NCBI GenBank assembly: GCA_003117195.1
Contig: BDSI01000010.1
Coordinates: 947,875-1,011,874 of the forward strand
From: Eudorina sp. 2006-703-Eu-15
Taxonomy: Eukaryota; Chlorophyta; Chlorophyceae; Chlamydomonadales; Volvocaceae
Direction: 5' to 3'
DNA: 64,000 nucleotides
Made by a program: the position numbers and the translations under genes. Numbering within the stretch: position 1 is the stretch's first letter; each line of letters begins with the position of its first letter. The notes under the pieces are model-generated. The model worked only from the letters and a program-made list of their open reading frames with translations. It was not told where the DNA came from and did not search any database. Positions 37,301-49,100 of the stretch are shown piece after piece.

Positions 37301-40300
37301 GTATTCGTTAGGTATGGGGCTAATAATGGTTACAATGCAGTACCGTACTGCCTCGAGTTTTTTTGAATTACATAGTGCAATATCTTGACTTCGCAAGGCT
37401 CTTAGATAACTGCCGGGGGTACCTCACAAATATATAGAGTTTGCAAATAATACGTTTTCAGCCTTGCATACGTTTTCACAAATTTCCTTTAAAGACAAAC
37501 AAAGTGATATATACTGCAAAGCTTTACAGTTCCTAAAAAATTCTTAGGCACACACACCTCGCAAAAAAATACATTTCAAAATACTTTACGTAAATAACTT
37601 ACATGTTCGGTCATCGCAAGTAATCACGCTCGCAAATGATTAGAGGCAGTACGGTTGTTTAATTCTTGTCACATGATAATTTAAGGATATCGTAGCCCGA
37701 CGTGTTTCAAGGGGGTGAAGAGCGAAACGCACCACCGGGCGGGCGTACATAGATAGATTTATATCTGTTTGCTCACACCCTCATCGATCCAGCATTATTG
37801 GCCAGGTATAAATGATTGTGCCCATGGTTTCTTCCGGTTCCGTTTGTCATGCTCAGGACGTTACCTACTTATCAAGTAGAGGATCGATAAATTTCCGTCC
37901 GCATATTAACACTGACGGCTGTGTACTCACTCGCCCCAGTAGCCGGGCTGCTGGGCAATAATTAGGTTGTCAGAGCACATGAACTCGATTGAGTTAGCGG
38001 CGGTATCTGCGTAAAAACAGGCAGGGCGCATGGTGCGTCAGCGTATGTAGATAACAAATAAAGGATGCGGACATGTCCGCATCATTAACGCTTATTGTGC
38101 ATATGGGAGGGTAATAACCAGGAGTCGGCGGGGACACGGCATTTGAGTGCGTTTCGACGGTAAACAGGTGTAAGATGCACGCAGGAATTGCCCCTGCGCC
38201 TGCAGATTCCCAGGCCCTTTTCGTTGAATGTCTGGAAAAATATGACAAATTTTACGACTCTCTACAGCGTCAAATATATTTTATCTCGAGGTTTTTGGGG
38301 CTCCGTGAAATAAACAATGTCCGGGCTTTTGGCGAGTATAATTATTTCATTCACGATAGCAACACTGCCAGTGACAAGAGGCGCTGTGCTGCAGCTAATA
38401 GCTGCACATTAAGAGTTATAAGAGGGAGCAAGCAACGTTCTCACACACCGTCTCCACCGCTGCCCTGCTTTGCCTCCAGTCTCAGTCGAGCACCGATGAT
38501 GTAGTCAGAGCAGTGGCTCCAACCCAAAGACCAATCGCCCCACAGCCCGTCTGTGATGCTGATGACGGAATTGTCCACTGCGCAAGTCATCCTGCGTGTA
38601 CGTGTGTGGGTTACGTGGGTACATCCTGAGAAGTAAGCCATCAACCGTTCAGCAAAACATAATATATATTATATATTATATGATATATCGTGTTAACACG
38701 GCCTGTATGTCCATTCGCTGACCAAATTTTTATTACCTATGAACCTACTTCAGCCCCACATGCAGCAGCAACGCCCTCCAGTTCTACACGCAGTCGATAT
38801 GCACGCACGTAACAACTAAGATATTGATCTATGGTATAACTGTTTCAACACCGATGCAGTACGCAAAATGACTGGCGTGCCATTCTTGCGCATTACACGC
38901 GCAATAATATGTCATACAAAATATATACTAACGTTCATTCAATTATACATATATTAATGTGTTCTTTTGTACCTCAGGCCATTGAGCGCCGTGTCGTCAT
39001 GCTTGCTACCACCATCAACCTCGACACGAAGCTGGAAACCCTGCAACTTGCCGCCAACGATGCTGCCATCCAACGCGGCCCCGTAACTGCAGAATTTCGC
39101 ATCTTGTGTACGTGCATGCGTTCAGATAGGTGCAGATAACTACATCGGTATCATACACGTGCGTGTGATGATGTAGGTGTCGCCTGTACAATGGTCAGTC
39201 CTACACCCTAAGTACGGTGCGCGCGAAGCACTGTCCCAGCATCTCGAGAAGCCTTTGCCAGCTCTCACCTACTACAGATGACTTTCTGCGCCGGCGGCTG
39301 TAACAGCACATGCTACATATGTCCGTACGTAAACGAGCCCACGCGAGGTTTATGTACATTTCTAATTTCAGTTCCTGGTGTCTGACATGTTGACTGACTA
39401 GACCGGTCGACATGCTCATGTACTCAGGCGCGTATGATTTCCAATAAATTATTAGTCATTCAGATGCTGCTGCTGGCGAGTATATATTGTCACCCACTAC
39501 ACCCACCAGCCAGTCTCCAAACCAGCCGTCGCTGACGGTGACGAAGGTGACCCGGCTACCATACTCAGCCGGTGGTGGTGGCGACGGCGGCGATGGCGGC
39601 GCGTTGGGGTATACTTTGGGGTTCACAGAGTTTACGCAGCACGTAATGCGCAAACCTGCGTGCACGAACGATGTAACACGCGCATAATCAAACGTCAAAC
39701 AATATGATGAAAGTACTAAGATTGCGTATATATGTATGCGATTTGTGTATATGTATGCGATCTGATTATTTGAGTAGTGCGTGGATATAGGCACGTACGC
39801 AAGCGCACTCCTAATTATCATTTTTGTCTCCATTGCTAGTGACGAAGAAGGATTGCTCCGGTGCTAGCACCGGCGGGGTTTCGTTCCTTAGGGTGTACGC
39901 CGACCTAGCCGAACGAGCGAACAAGCAAGCAAGGAACGCCGTAATAAACGGCACCGCATGGCATGCTCTCTAGCCCAACGTGCTACATACACTATATACA
40001 CGCACGATTGGAAGGGCCTTGAGCGCGATTGAACTAATTGAACCACGCATCAACGAACCAGCAGCTGCTGACGGAACGTGACCATGATGAACACATACAT
40101 CGATAGCATGACGCCGGGCAGCAGCGGCATGCACCAGTAATGACATATATTCGTTTGTTGGCGCCAAACATATCGTGTGCGAGTGACTCACCGTTGAAGG
40201 CCGTGTCGTCGCCGTCCACCTGTAAACAAGTAAGCAAGGCCGCGCAACGAGCGAGGAAGGGAAGCGGAAGGCATATACACGCACACGCACGCACGCCAGT

Positions 40301-43300
40301 GTAGCCAGTGCGTCCAAGTCCAAATACACAGTGCGTGTGCGGGCGAACGAAAAACCGTTGTATCATGACTTATCAGGAAAGGACCAGCTAGATAGACCAG
40401 CTAGCAGATGCCCTCCATCCAGTGACTCCAGGATCATTATTCTCTGCACAACCGTTGCACAATAATTGTACACCGTGCGCCGCCCGACTGCGGCAGGAGG
40501 GTAAATTATGTTCCGTGCGCGCGACTACTGCTGTCGAGGCAGAGTGCAGAGACAGTGCCCTGATCAGCGAGGTGTGTCTGGATTGCGCTTTCGTCGTCCA
40601 CGTTGTGCGCTAAAAGTTATCAGAAAGTTCATAAAGTGGAGGATACCGTAGATAGGTGTTGGAGGTACTGGATATGGATGTATCATGAGCCGCCCCGAGG
40701 ACGTCTTGCGCCCGTTGTTATGTTTGTGGTGTAGTTATTGGATTATCGACATTGTGTATCGGCATTGAAGTTTCGACACATACACTTATTTAAATATGTA
40801 CAACATTATTGAATAAGTGCATGTGTCGATAACTAGTTTTCACCACCACGCGTACCTACCTGGTTCTTCTCGAAGCGTGCCTGGGCGCCGCACACGTAGG
40901 TGCCGGCGGGGCACTGCGTGGGAGGCAGGTAGATAGGCAGAAATCGGGGCCAGACACTCTACCTATGCTACACCGTGCATCGCGATGGAATAATCAATGA
41001 CGCGCGCGGGCCAATATTATTGTTTATTGCAGTGTATGATCGACCTGGCGTTCGGCAACTTCGTGCTGTCACTACATACAGCGGGCTAGCTACATACATA
41101 CAGTCGAGTACTAGTCCCACTGTTATGGCATAACAACCCCTGCGTAATTAACGTTATTCGGTTGTAACGGTTGACGTGTAGTCCCGACGCAAGTGTAGAT
41201 AGTAAAGTTGGCTGAAATCGGCGTTCCATATACTCCACATATACAGCACGCAGATGAGATGATGATGCGTCTACGAGCTATCTGGGCCAGTTGGAACGCC
41301 CGGTCGGGACCCAGGGTCCACCTTCCTGCCTTGTAACGGTTTCATAAAGCAAATGCGATATGTCCGTTTGCCAAGAGTACAAACCATATCAATCTGTTCG
41401 TCAATACTTGATATCATGCCTATCTCACTTGCTTTGCCAATTTGCACACGACAGATGATGAACACGACATATAAACGAAAGTGCGTGTTATGCTAGTTGT
41501 GCGTGGAAACCATGGATGACTGACCTGCCCCAGTATCCTGGCGACTGGGTAATCGCGGTATTGTCGGAGCACATGAACTCGATTGAGTTGGCGGCCGTGT
41601 CTACGTTTGGAATAAAATGGGAGGGCCATAACGGATGGTGTATATGGTGATGAGGTACATTTGTTTGATTGATGATACGGCTCGTGTATATTTTTTACCG
41701 ATTTGACAGAGACAGCAGCTGGTCTACCTGACTTGCCAGGACAAACATGACACCTACCGTGTATGCAGACCATGACGCAACCTTCCAAGGACATTACCGT
41801 AAATTTCAGCCAACACTGGTTCGTTGCCATGCCACTTTTACTATTTTAACAGGTGCGTTCACGAGCGGCGGCCGGCGCGGCCCTGCCTGTTCGCCCCACG
41901 CACCGTCCCCACTGCTGCCCTGGTTAGCTTCCAGCCTCAGGCGAGCACCAATGATCGACGCGCACGAGCTGGGGCCCGCAGTCCAGTTGCCCCACAGCCC
42001 ATCAGTGATGCTGATAACGCTGGTCCCGCTAGTGCCCACTGTGCAGGTCATCCTGCGGGTGCGCGTGCACGTGGGCATGCACGCATGACAAGGACGAGAG
42101 ACATGCTCACAGAACAGAATGCTCGCCTTGGCTTTGCGTGCGTACATGGATGCCAGACGAGTGCACAAGATCTTTAGATTACAGTGCTACCGATGGGGCA
42201 GGCGTCGCAGGTAGGGAATACACGTCCGCTGTAACGTTCATTCATTCATTCATGTCGTTTGAATACACAAACTGCATGCACAGATACAATAATTATGCAT
42301 TCCTTAAATCTAACTCAGTAGTAAACTCAGTGTGTGTTGTGTTAGTGTATGTGTATTGTGTTTGCGGCCCAGTGAACGCACACCATCCACTTATTCTTAC
42401 AGGCAGGTGCTAGCAAGCAAGCACCAACCTCAGTCCGTTGAGTGCAGTATCGTCAGCCTTCGATCCACCAGAAGCTTCAATGCGAAGTTGGAATCCGGTC
42501 ATCTTGCGACCCATCGGGGCGCCATCAGGCGTCCTGGTGCTCTTGCAGTACTGGACGGGCTGCAGGTAGGAAGATAGGTAGGTTGGCACGCGTCACATTG
42601 GTAGCTAAATAGGTTGGCACGCGTCGCATTGGCACGCATCGCATTGGTAGGTTGGCACGCGTCACATTGGGACGTTGGCACATGTTGTATCGGGACGTTG
42701 GCACATGTCGCATTGGGACGTTCACACGCGTCGCATTGGGACGTTGGCACATGTTGTATCGGGACGTTGGCACATGTCGCATTGGGACGTTGGCACGCGT
42801 CGCATTGGGACGTTGGCACGCGTCGCACGCTACGGTACATGCAGCCGGTGCACGCATACAGGACTAATAACACGATATCGATCTATGCGTACATACGTAT
42901 GTAAACAAACACGCGTTTCCAGTAAGGAAACGAATTCGCACCTACATACCACAGCTACCGAAGCATCTATCCATCCATCGTATTCACGTACCAGCCAGTC
43001 TCCGAACCAGCCGTCGCTGACGGTGACGATGGCAACCTGGTTGGCGACCTGTGCAGCTGTGCGCCGCAGCTTGAAGACCTGGTTCTCCAGCTCAGAGCAG
43101 GGAGCTTGCTGAATAGCCGCTCCGTTGATAGTACCCCAGTCAGCCACCTCCATGCACATCTGGGAGTTGACGTTGACAAAAGCGAAACCGCCATCCCGCG
43201 GGACAGGGACAAACCGCTGCGCACCGGAGCCGTTGCACCACCCGGTCTGAATTGTAGCACCGGCGTTGATAGATGCCCCGGTAACACCCAGGCACAGCCC

Positions 43301-45942
43301 TGCCGGCGTTCTTATCTCAACATACTGAGTATATTTACCCAGTTTGTAGCTAGCGTTGTTGTAAATCGAGACGCTGAAGCGTTGGGCTGGGGTCTGGTTG
43401 CAGTCGTACAGCTGCGGGCTCACTCCAGCACTCATGTCCGCATTCGGCAAGTCCACGCACTTCAACAAATTCTCAATGTGAGCTGGGCGCATATCGAAGT
43501 ACACATTCTTAACCATAATGGGGTTTTGCTCAATGATCCTTCCGATCAGCCACACATCAGGGAAGTCCGACATGACGAGGCCGGCGCGGCGTGGATACGA
43601 GGACCAGCCTGACCACTCAAAAGTGAGCATGTTAACACCCTTGAAATAGGTAATATTAAACAGTCCGGGGAAGAATAATCCCGGCGTAGTAGGCGTAGAG
43701 CAGGCGTCATCACTGTTGAGGCACCCGCACAGCGAAGCGGCGGCACATGTGCCCGAGCTTGCTTTACCATTTGCAAAGAAGTAAGGGCTTATTAGGCTGT
43801 TACCGCCTGAGGCTGACAAGTAGTTCATGTAGATCGTATTGTGTTTGGTGACGCTGTATTTCACTGAAGCAGCGACGAGCTGGTCCCTCACCATCCCCCA
43901 TTTCCAGCCCAGTTTGCATTTGGTGCTGACCGTGTACTCATCCTGGATGTTGAGCGTATCATAGTTGATACCGTGCAGCTGACGATGAGCTAGGTCGGGC
44001 ATGTCGTCAAGGACAACCAACTTGCCCCGCACGTCACGAAGCATAGGGTTGGTATTTTGAGGGTCGTACGTCCAGAACATGTTGCGATACTGTGGGTCAT
44101 TGTAGTACTTAATAAGGAAGATCTGATCAAAGGTCATGATGGCATCATCGGAGGCATGGTACTCCTCCTTAACACGCATAAGGATGGTCTCAGAGGGGTT
44201 GGCGGCCAGGAAGGCCTTTACGGTGTTGAGAACGGTGGTGAAGGTAGCGTGTTGGTAGACCATCCCATGGAAAATGGTGAAGAAGCCGGCGGAATGCCGG
44301 CAGCGGATGTCCAGAACTCGGATGCCGCTGTTCAGTTGGTTCATGAGGCTCATGGACTGCGATAGATAGGCGGCGGTATGGGCAGCAGCAGACATGTAAT
44401 TGTGTGGTCGTTACATATCTCGCCGGGTATGATACTGACCGGGGCAGCTTCGCAGCTACCCTTGCCCATCGGGATGACCACCGAAGCACTCCTGTATCAT
44501 ATAGGAGGTGTGTACCGCTAGGCCAATGTATGTAGGATTAATTGTGTTGCCCCGCACAATAGGCGGCCACATGCAATGTGGTCGTCGAATGTAGGACAAT
44601 GCATCTTCCGCTGGCAAGCTGTTGGCAAACAGATTATTGATATCATTATATAATGATAATAATGATAGTAATAATTATGACAATAGCATTATATTCCGGT
44701 CGGGATACGGGTCCACCTTGTAACGGTTACATTACATAATAAGGTGTATATGTGTTCATGTGTTCATGATAATATTGATAATACAATAATGATATAGTGA
44801 TTTTAATAGCCCAATAATAATGACAACCCTACAACACATATAACGTATACTATATTTTGTAAATCATTATTATAATTCACGTTATCAAGACTTATTTTAA
44901 GTAAATTTAATTATCAACATTGCATTATTATTTATTTTATATTGATATTAGCATTTGCCCATAGGCGAGACCTTTGAAGTACACAGTTATGCCCACCATG
45001 TGAATAACCAACGAGGCGCTACAATAACTATATCTTATAGGCGGCTCGCAATCAAAGGCCAGATCTGGAAAATTGTGCTCAAAAACCGGTAGTGCAAGCG
45101 TTGCGGCGCAATCCAACCAGTGTTGCTATCGTATTTGTAAAAACACTACTTACGGGCCAAAAATCCGGAGTATTTTCGTTTCCGGATCCCCCAAAACCTG
45201 CGAGATTTGATTTATTTGACGCTGTTGAGGGCCGGAAATCTGCCCTGCCAACTACAATAACTGCTTTCCAGACATCGAAAAGGCCCCGGACATCTGCGGG
45301 CGCAGGAGCGATTCCTGCGTCGCACAACTTTCTACAGCCAAAACCTGCTCTGATGCCGTGTCCCCGACTCCTGGCTACCGTCCCAAATGCACCAGGAAAG
45401 CGTGCTTCATACAACTAAGCTCTTCAAGACCGAGCTGTAAGACGCACGCATGGCACCGGTGATGCCCATGAATCCCTGTCGTTGCTGTGGTAGCAGTGGC
45501 CCTGCTGTCGAACAAGACCGAAACGCGCATAAATGTTTCCTGACCTGCCTTGCTGGTTTTCATTTCTTAACACCTAGGAAGCCCCCAAAATCTGCCCTGC
45601 CAAGGATTTTTATTTCCCCGTTTTGGACAATAGCAACACTGAATCCAACCACTGTAAGTAAGACGGCGCGCGGATGAACGGACATCTAAAGCAATTTGTA
45701 CTTAGATACCTGAATGCACCACATGCGAATGTACGTACCTGGCAGAGTGTTATAGAACCACCTGCACTGTAAGCCATAGAGTCATGTGTCCCAGGAAGCG
45801 ACAACTGGCTGATGGGCGTGTCGTCCAACAGATATCGCATCCATCGGGTCCCGAGGGAGGGCGACTTAACACCGGGATCGTGGGAATAGCCCTTGACGCA
45901 GTCTGGATGGATGGGGGCGGAATGAACAAAGGCATGCGGCAT
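31375..45942 (-). CDS. PI-PLC X / ricin-B lectin / triple VMO-I domain protein, about 20 exons
   Basis: Exons: 45942?-45739, 44356-42992, 42559-42429, 42052-41904, 41600-41525, 40913-40860, 40219-40192, 39655-39503, 39102-38973, 38591-38449, 38006-37931, 37202-37130, 36778-36751, 36565-36423, 36105-35978, 34532-34381, 33633-33558, 33103-33031, 32037-32007, 31409-31375; about 1,085 residues. Exon 1 has SLPGTHDSM with the first catalytic His. Exon 2 continues with LDIR and FHG (second His), so the bacterial-type PI-PLC X core, which cleaves phosphoinositides or GPI anchors, looks intact. A three-lobed ricin beta-trefoil follows (CVDLPN, LCLGVTG, MCMEVADW lobes, each with a downstream QxF). Then come three VMO-I domains, each with three sheet repeats (VTVSDGWFGDW..GFQLRIE..DDTALNGLR; SITDGLWG..GARLRLEA; WTDWVYCP..GAQARFE..DDTAFNGLR). 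PPSPPSPPPP and PPPPPTPPPP link the domains. It ends ACCLADA-stop. Signal peptide and true start were not found. VMO-I copy 1 lacks WTDWVY in a recognisable exon. Confidence 0.88.
33885..34115. mobile_element. Two family R ends, head to head
   Basis: 33885-33990 is the reverse of the R start (GCCTGTCCGGTGCGCC.. to GGGTCCGCTGTGACACC). 34035-34115 begins with GAATGAATGAATGAG and GTTACAGCGGACCCC. Both lie outside exons, in the intron between 34381 and 33633. Confidence 0.65.
34614..34635. repeat. (TA)n microsatellite
   Basis: About eleven TA units in the intron upstream of the exon at 34532-34381 of the phospholipase gene. Confidence 0.9.
34930..35274 (+). mobile_element. Family R element with CATT tail
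   Basis: Shares GCTTTATCCACTTC, TAGTGTTGCCCCGCTGTG, GCGTTGAGGTGTGGAGGTGT and GGGGTCCGCTGTAAC with copies at 55672-55975 and 62160-62410, and its upstream part with 56430-56720. It ends directly at the CATT array. It lies in an intron of the phospholipase gene, in antisense orientation. Confidence 0.85.
35275..35843. repeat. (ATTC)n array, about 142 units
   Basis: 569 bp of almost pure tetranucleotide with two one-base slips (near 35380 and 35663). It sits at the end of an R element inside an intron of the phospholipase gene. Open frames reading FIHSFIHS are repeat artefacts. Short versions (2-4 units) follow other R copies, so this is probably an expanded element tail. Confidence 0.97.
38098..38367. 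mobile_element. hAT family H fragment in intron
   Basis: Matches about 12006-12273 of the H element (GGGGACACGGCAT, AATTGCCCCTGCGCCTGCAGAT) and ends CGATAGCAACACTG. The other terminus is missing, so it is truncated. It lies between phospholipase exons 38591-38449 and 38006-37931 and leaves both splice sites intact. Confidence 0.8.
42180..42256 (+). mobile_element. Short family R remnant
   Basis: Only the last part survives: CGTCCGCTGTAACGTTCATT followed by three ATTC units. It lies in the intron between exons 42429 and 42052 of the phospholipase gene. Confidence 0.5.
42585..42832. repeat. 23-bp minisatellite in intron
   Basis: About nine copies of a unit like GGGACGTTGGCACATGTCGC plus three bases. 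Two variants alternate (TGTTGTATC versus TGTCGCATT), so higher-order duplication is likely. It lies in the phospholipase intron between exons 42992 and 42559. Confidence 0.85.
45118..45641. mobile_element. Complete hAT MITE (family H) in first intron of the phospholipase gene
   Basis: 524 bp with ends CAGTGTTGCTATCG and CAATAGCAACACTG, flanked by a perfect 8-bp duplication AATCCAAC (45110-45117 and 45642-45649). It has no coding capacity. Internal segments such as TTGGCAGGGCAGATTTT match the H copy at 11840 onward. It lies between exon 1 (ends 45739) and exon 2 (starts 44356). Confidence 0.95.
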
Positions 45943-46159
45943 CGGACAGGCGGGCAAGCCACGCAAGCCGGCGTTAGCAGACGTAAGTATGTATGTATGT
46001 AGTGTATGTTGAAGGATTCAAGGCTTATAACTTATAATATATTTTGCATGGCCCTTCACCTGTCAGACAAGACCGTATACTTACGTACGTAGAGGTGCAC
46101 ACTCACACCGACATGATATTTGCAGTAGTTAAACGCTTACTTACGAAATTCTCCATGTA

Positions 46160-49100
46160 TTTTTGGGCGGGGCCCCAGCGCGAAGCGCGTTCGGGGGGCC
46201 CCGCCCCCTAGGATTGCCCATGTCCGTGTGTCCGTGTGTCCGTGTGTCCGTGTGTCCGTGTGTCCGTGTGTCCGTGTGTCGTGTGTCCGTGTGTCCGTGT
46301 GTCCGTGTGTCCGTGTGTCCGTGTGTCCGTGTGTCCGTGTGTCCGTGTGTCCGTGTGTCCGTGTGTCCGTGTGTCCGTGTGTCCGTGTGTCCGTGTGTCC
46401 GTGTGTCCGTGTGTCCGTGTGTCCGTGTGTCCGTGTGTCCGTGTGTCCGTGTGTCCGTGTGTCCGTGTGTCCGTGTGTCCGTGTGTCCGTGTGTCCGTGT
46501 GTCCGTGTGTCCGTGTGTCCGTGTGTCCGTGTGTCCGTGTGTCCGTGTGTGTCCGTGTGTCCGTGTGTCCGTGTGTCCGTGTGTCCGTGTGTCCGTGTGT
46601 CCGTGTGTCCGTGTGTCCGTGTGTCCGTGTGTCCGTGTGTCCGTGTGTCCGTGTGTCCGTGTGTCCGTGTGTCCGTGTGTCCGTGTGTCCGTGTGTCCGG
46701 TGTGTCCGTGTGTCCGTGTGTCCGTGTGTCCGTGTGTCCGTGTGTCCGTGTGTCCGTGTGTCCGTGTGTCCGTGTGTCCGTGTGTCCGTGTGTCCGTGTG
46801 TCCGTGTGTCCGTGTGTCCGTGTGTCGTGTGTCCGTGTGTCCGTGTGTCCGTGTGTCCGTGTGTCGCGTGTGTCCGTGTGTCCGTGGTGTCCGTGTGTCG
46901 CGTGTGTCCGTGTGTCCGTGTGTCCGTGTGTCCGTGTGTCCGTTGTCCGTGTGTCCGTGTGTGTGTGTCCGTGTGTCCGTGTGTCCGGCCGTGTGTCCGT
47001 GTGTCCGTGTGTCCGTGTGTCCGTGTGTCCGTGTGTCCGTGTGTCCGTGTGTCCGTGTCGTGTCCGTGTGTCCGTGTGTCCGTGTGTCCGTGTCCGTGTC
47101 CGTGTGTCCGTGGTGTCCGTGTGTCCGTGTCGTGTCCGTGTGTCCGTCGTGTCCGTGGTGTTCCGTGTGTCCGTGTGGTCCGTGTGTCCGTGTGTCGCGT
47201 GTGTCGCGTGTGTCCGTGTGTCCGTGTGTCCGTGTGTCCGTGTGGTCCGTGTGTCCGTGTGTCCGTGTGTCCGTGTGTCCGTGTGTCCGTGTGTCCGTGT
47301 GTCCGTGTGTCCGTGTGTCCGTGTGTCCGTGTGTCCGTGTGTCCGTGTGTCCGTGTGTCCGTGTGTCCGTGTGTCCGTGTGTCCGTGTGTCCGTGTGTCC
47401 GTGTGTCCGTGTGTCCGTGTGTCCGTGTGTCCGTGTGTCCGTGTGTCCGTGTGTCCGTGTGTGTGTGTGTCCGTGTGTCCGTGTGTCCGTGTGTCCGTGT
47501 GTCCGTGTGTCCGTGTGTCCGTGTGTCCGTGTGTCCGTGTGTCCGTGTGTCCGTGTGTCCGTGTGTCCGTGTGTCCGTGTGTCCGTGTGTCCGTGTGTCC
47601 GTGTGTCCGTGTGTCCGTGTGTCCGTGTGTCCGTGTGTCCGTGTGTCCGTGTGTCCGTGTGTCCGTGTGTCCGTGTGTCCGTGTGTCCGTGTGTCCGTGT
47701 GTCCGTGTGTCCGTGTGTCCGTGTGTCCGTGTGTCCGTGTGTCCGTGTGTCCGTGTGTCCGTGTGTCCGTGTGTCCGTGTGTCCGTGTGTCCGTGTGTCC
47801 GTGTGTCCGTGTGTCCGTGTGTCCGTGTGTCCGTGTGTCCGTGTGTCCGTGTGTCCGTGTGTCCGTGTGTCCGTGTGTCCGTGTGTCCGTGTGTCCGTGT
47901 GTCCGTGTGTCCGTGTGTCCGTGTGTCCGTGTGTCCGTGTGTCCGTGTGTCCGTGTGTCCGTGTGTCCGTGTGTCCGTGTGTCCGTGTGTCCGTGTGTCC
48001 GTGTGTCCGTGTGTCCGTGTGTCCGTGTGTCCGTGTGTCCGTGTGTCCGTGTGTCCGTGTGTCCGTGTGTCCGTGTGTCCCGTGTGTCCGTGTGTCCGTG
48101 TGTCCGTGTGTCCGTGTGTCCGTGTGTCCGTGTCCGTCCGTGTGTCCGTGTGTCCGTGTGTCCGTGTGTCCGTGTGTCCGTGTGTCCGTGTGTCCGTGTG
48201 TCCGTGTGTCCGTGTGTCCGTGTGTCCGTGTGTCCGTGTGTCCGTGTGTCCGTGTGTCCGTGTGTCCGTGTGTCGTGTGTCCGTGTGTCCGTGTGTCCGT
48301 GTGTCCGTGTGTCCGTGTGTCCGTGTGTCCGTGTGTCCGTGTGTCCGTGTGTCCGTGTGTCCGTGTGTCCGTGTGTCCGTGTGTCCGTGTGTCCGTGTGT
48401 CCGTGTGTCCGTGTGTCCGTGTGTCCGTGTGTCCGTGTGTCCGTGTGTCCGTGTGTCCGTGTGTCCGTGTGTCCGTGTGTCCGTGTGTCCGTGTGTCCGT
48501 GTGTCCGTGTGTCCGTGTGTCCGTGTGTCCGTGTGTCCGTGTGTCCGTGTGTCCGTGTGTCCGTGTGTCCGTGTGTCCGTGTGTCCGTGTGTCCGTGTGT
48601 CCGTGTGTCCGTGTGTCCGTGTGTGTGTCCGTGTGTCCGTGTGTCCGTGTGTCCGTGTGTCCGTGTGTCCGTGTGTCCGTGTGTCGTGTGTCCGTGTGTC
48701 CGTGTGTCCGTGTGTCCGTGTGTCGTGTGTCCGTGTGTCCGTGTGTCCGTGTGTCCGTGTGTCCGTGTGTCCGTGTGTCCGTGTGTCCGTGTGTCCGTGT
48801 GTCCGTGTGTCCGTGTGTCCGTGTGTCCGTGTGTCCGTGTGTCCGTGTGTCCGTGTGTCCGTGTGTCCGTGTGTCCGTGTGTCCGTGTGTCCGTGTGTCC
48901 GTGTGTCCGTGTGTCCGTGTGTCCGTGTGTCCGTGTGTCCGTGTGTCCGTGTGTCCGTGTGTCCGTGTGTCCGTGTGTCCGTGTGTCCGTGTGTCCGTGT
49001 GTCCGTGTGTCCGTGTGTCCGTGTGTCCGTGTGTCCGTGTGTCCGTGTGTCCGTGTGTCCGTGTGTCCGTGTGTCCGTGTGTCCGTGTGTCCGTGTGTCC

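Larger units (their letters stand above)
31375..42992 (-). repeat. Three tandem VMO-I exon cassettes
   Basis: Exon sizes per cassette, from the exon after each WFGDW/LFGDW junction: 131/149/76/54/28/153, 130/143/76/73/28/143 and 128/152/76/73/31/35 bp. Intron phases follow the same series (0, 2, 1, 2, 0, 1) in each; the one exception is that cassette 2 starts in phase 1 because its first donor slid by 4 bp. Equal phases and sizes with diverged residues show duplication of a whole six-exon block, twice. The last exon of cassettes 1 and 2 also encodes the Pro-rich linker and first strand of the next domain. Confidence 0.9.
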
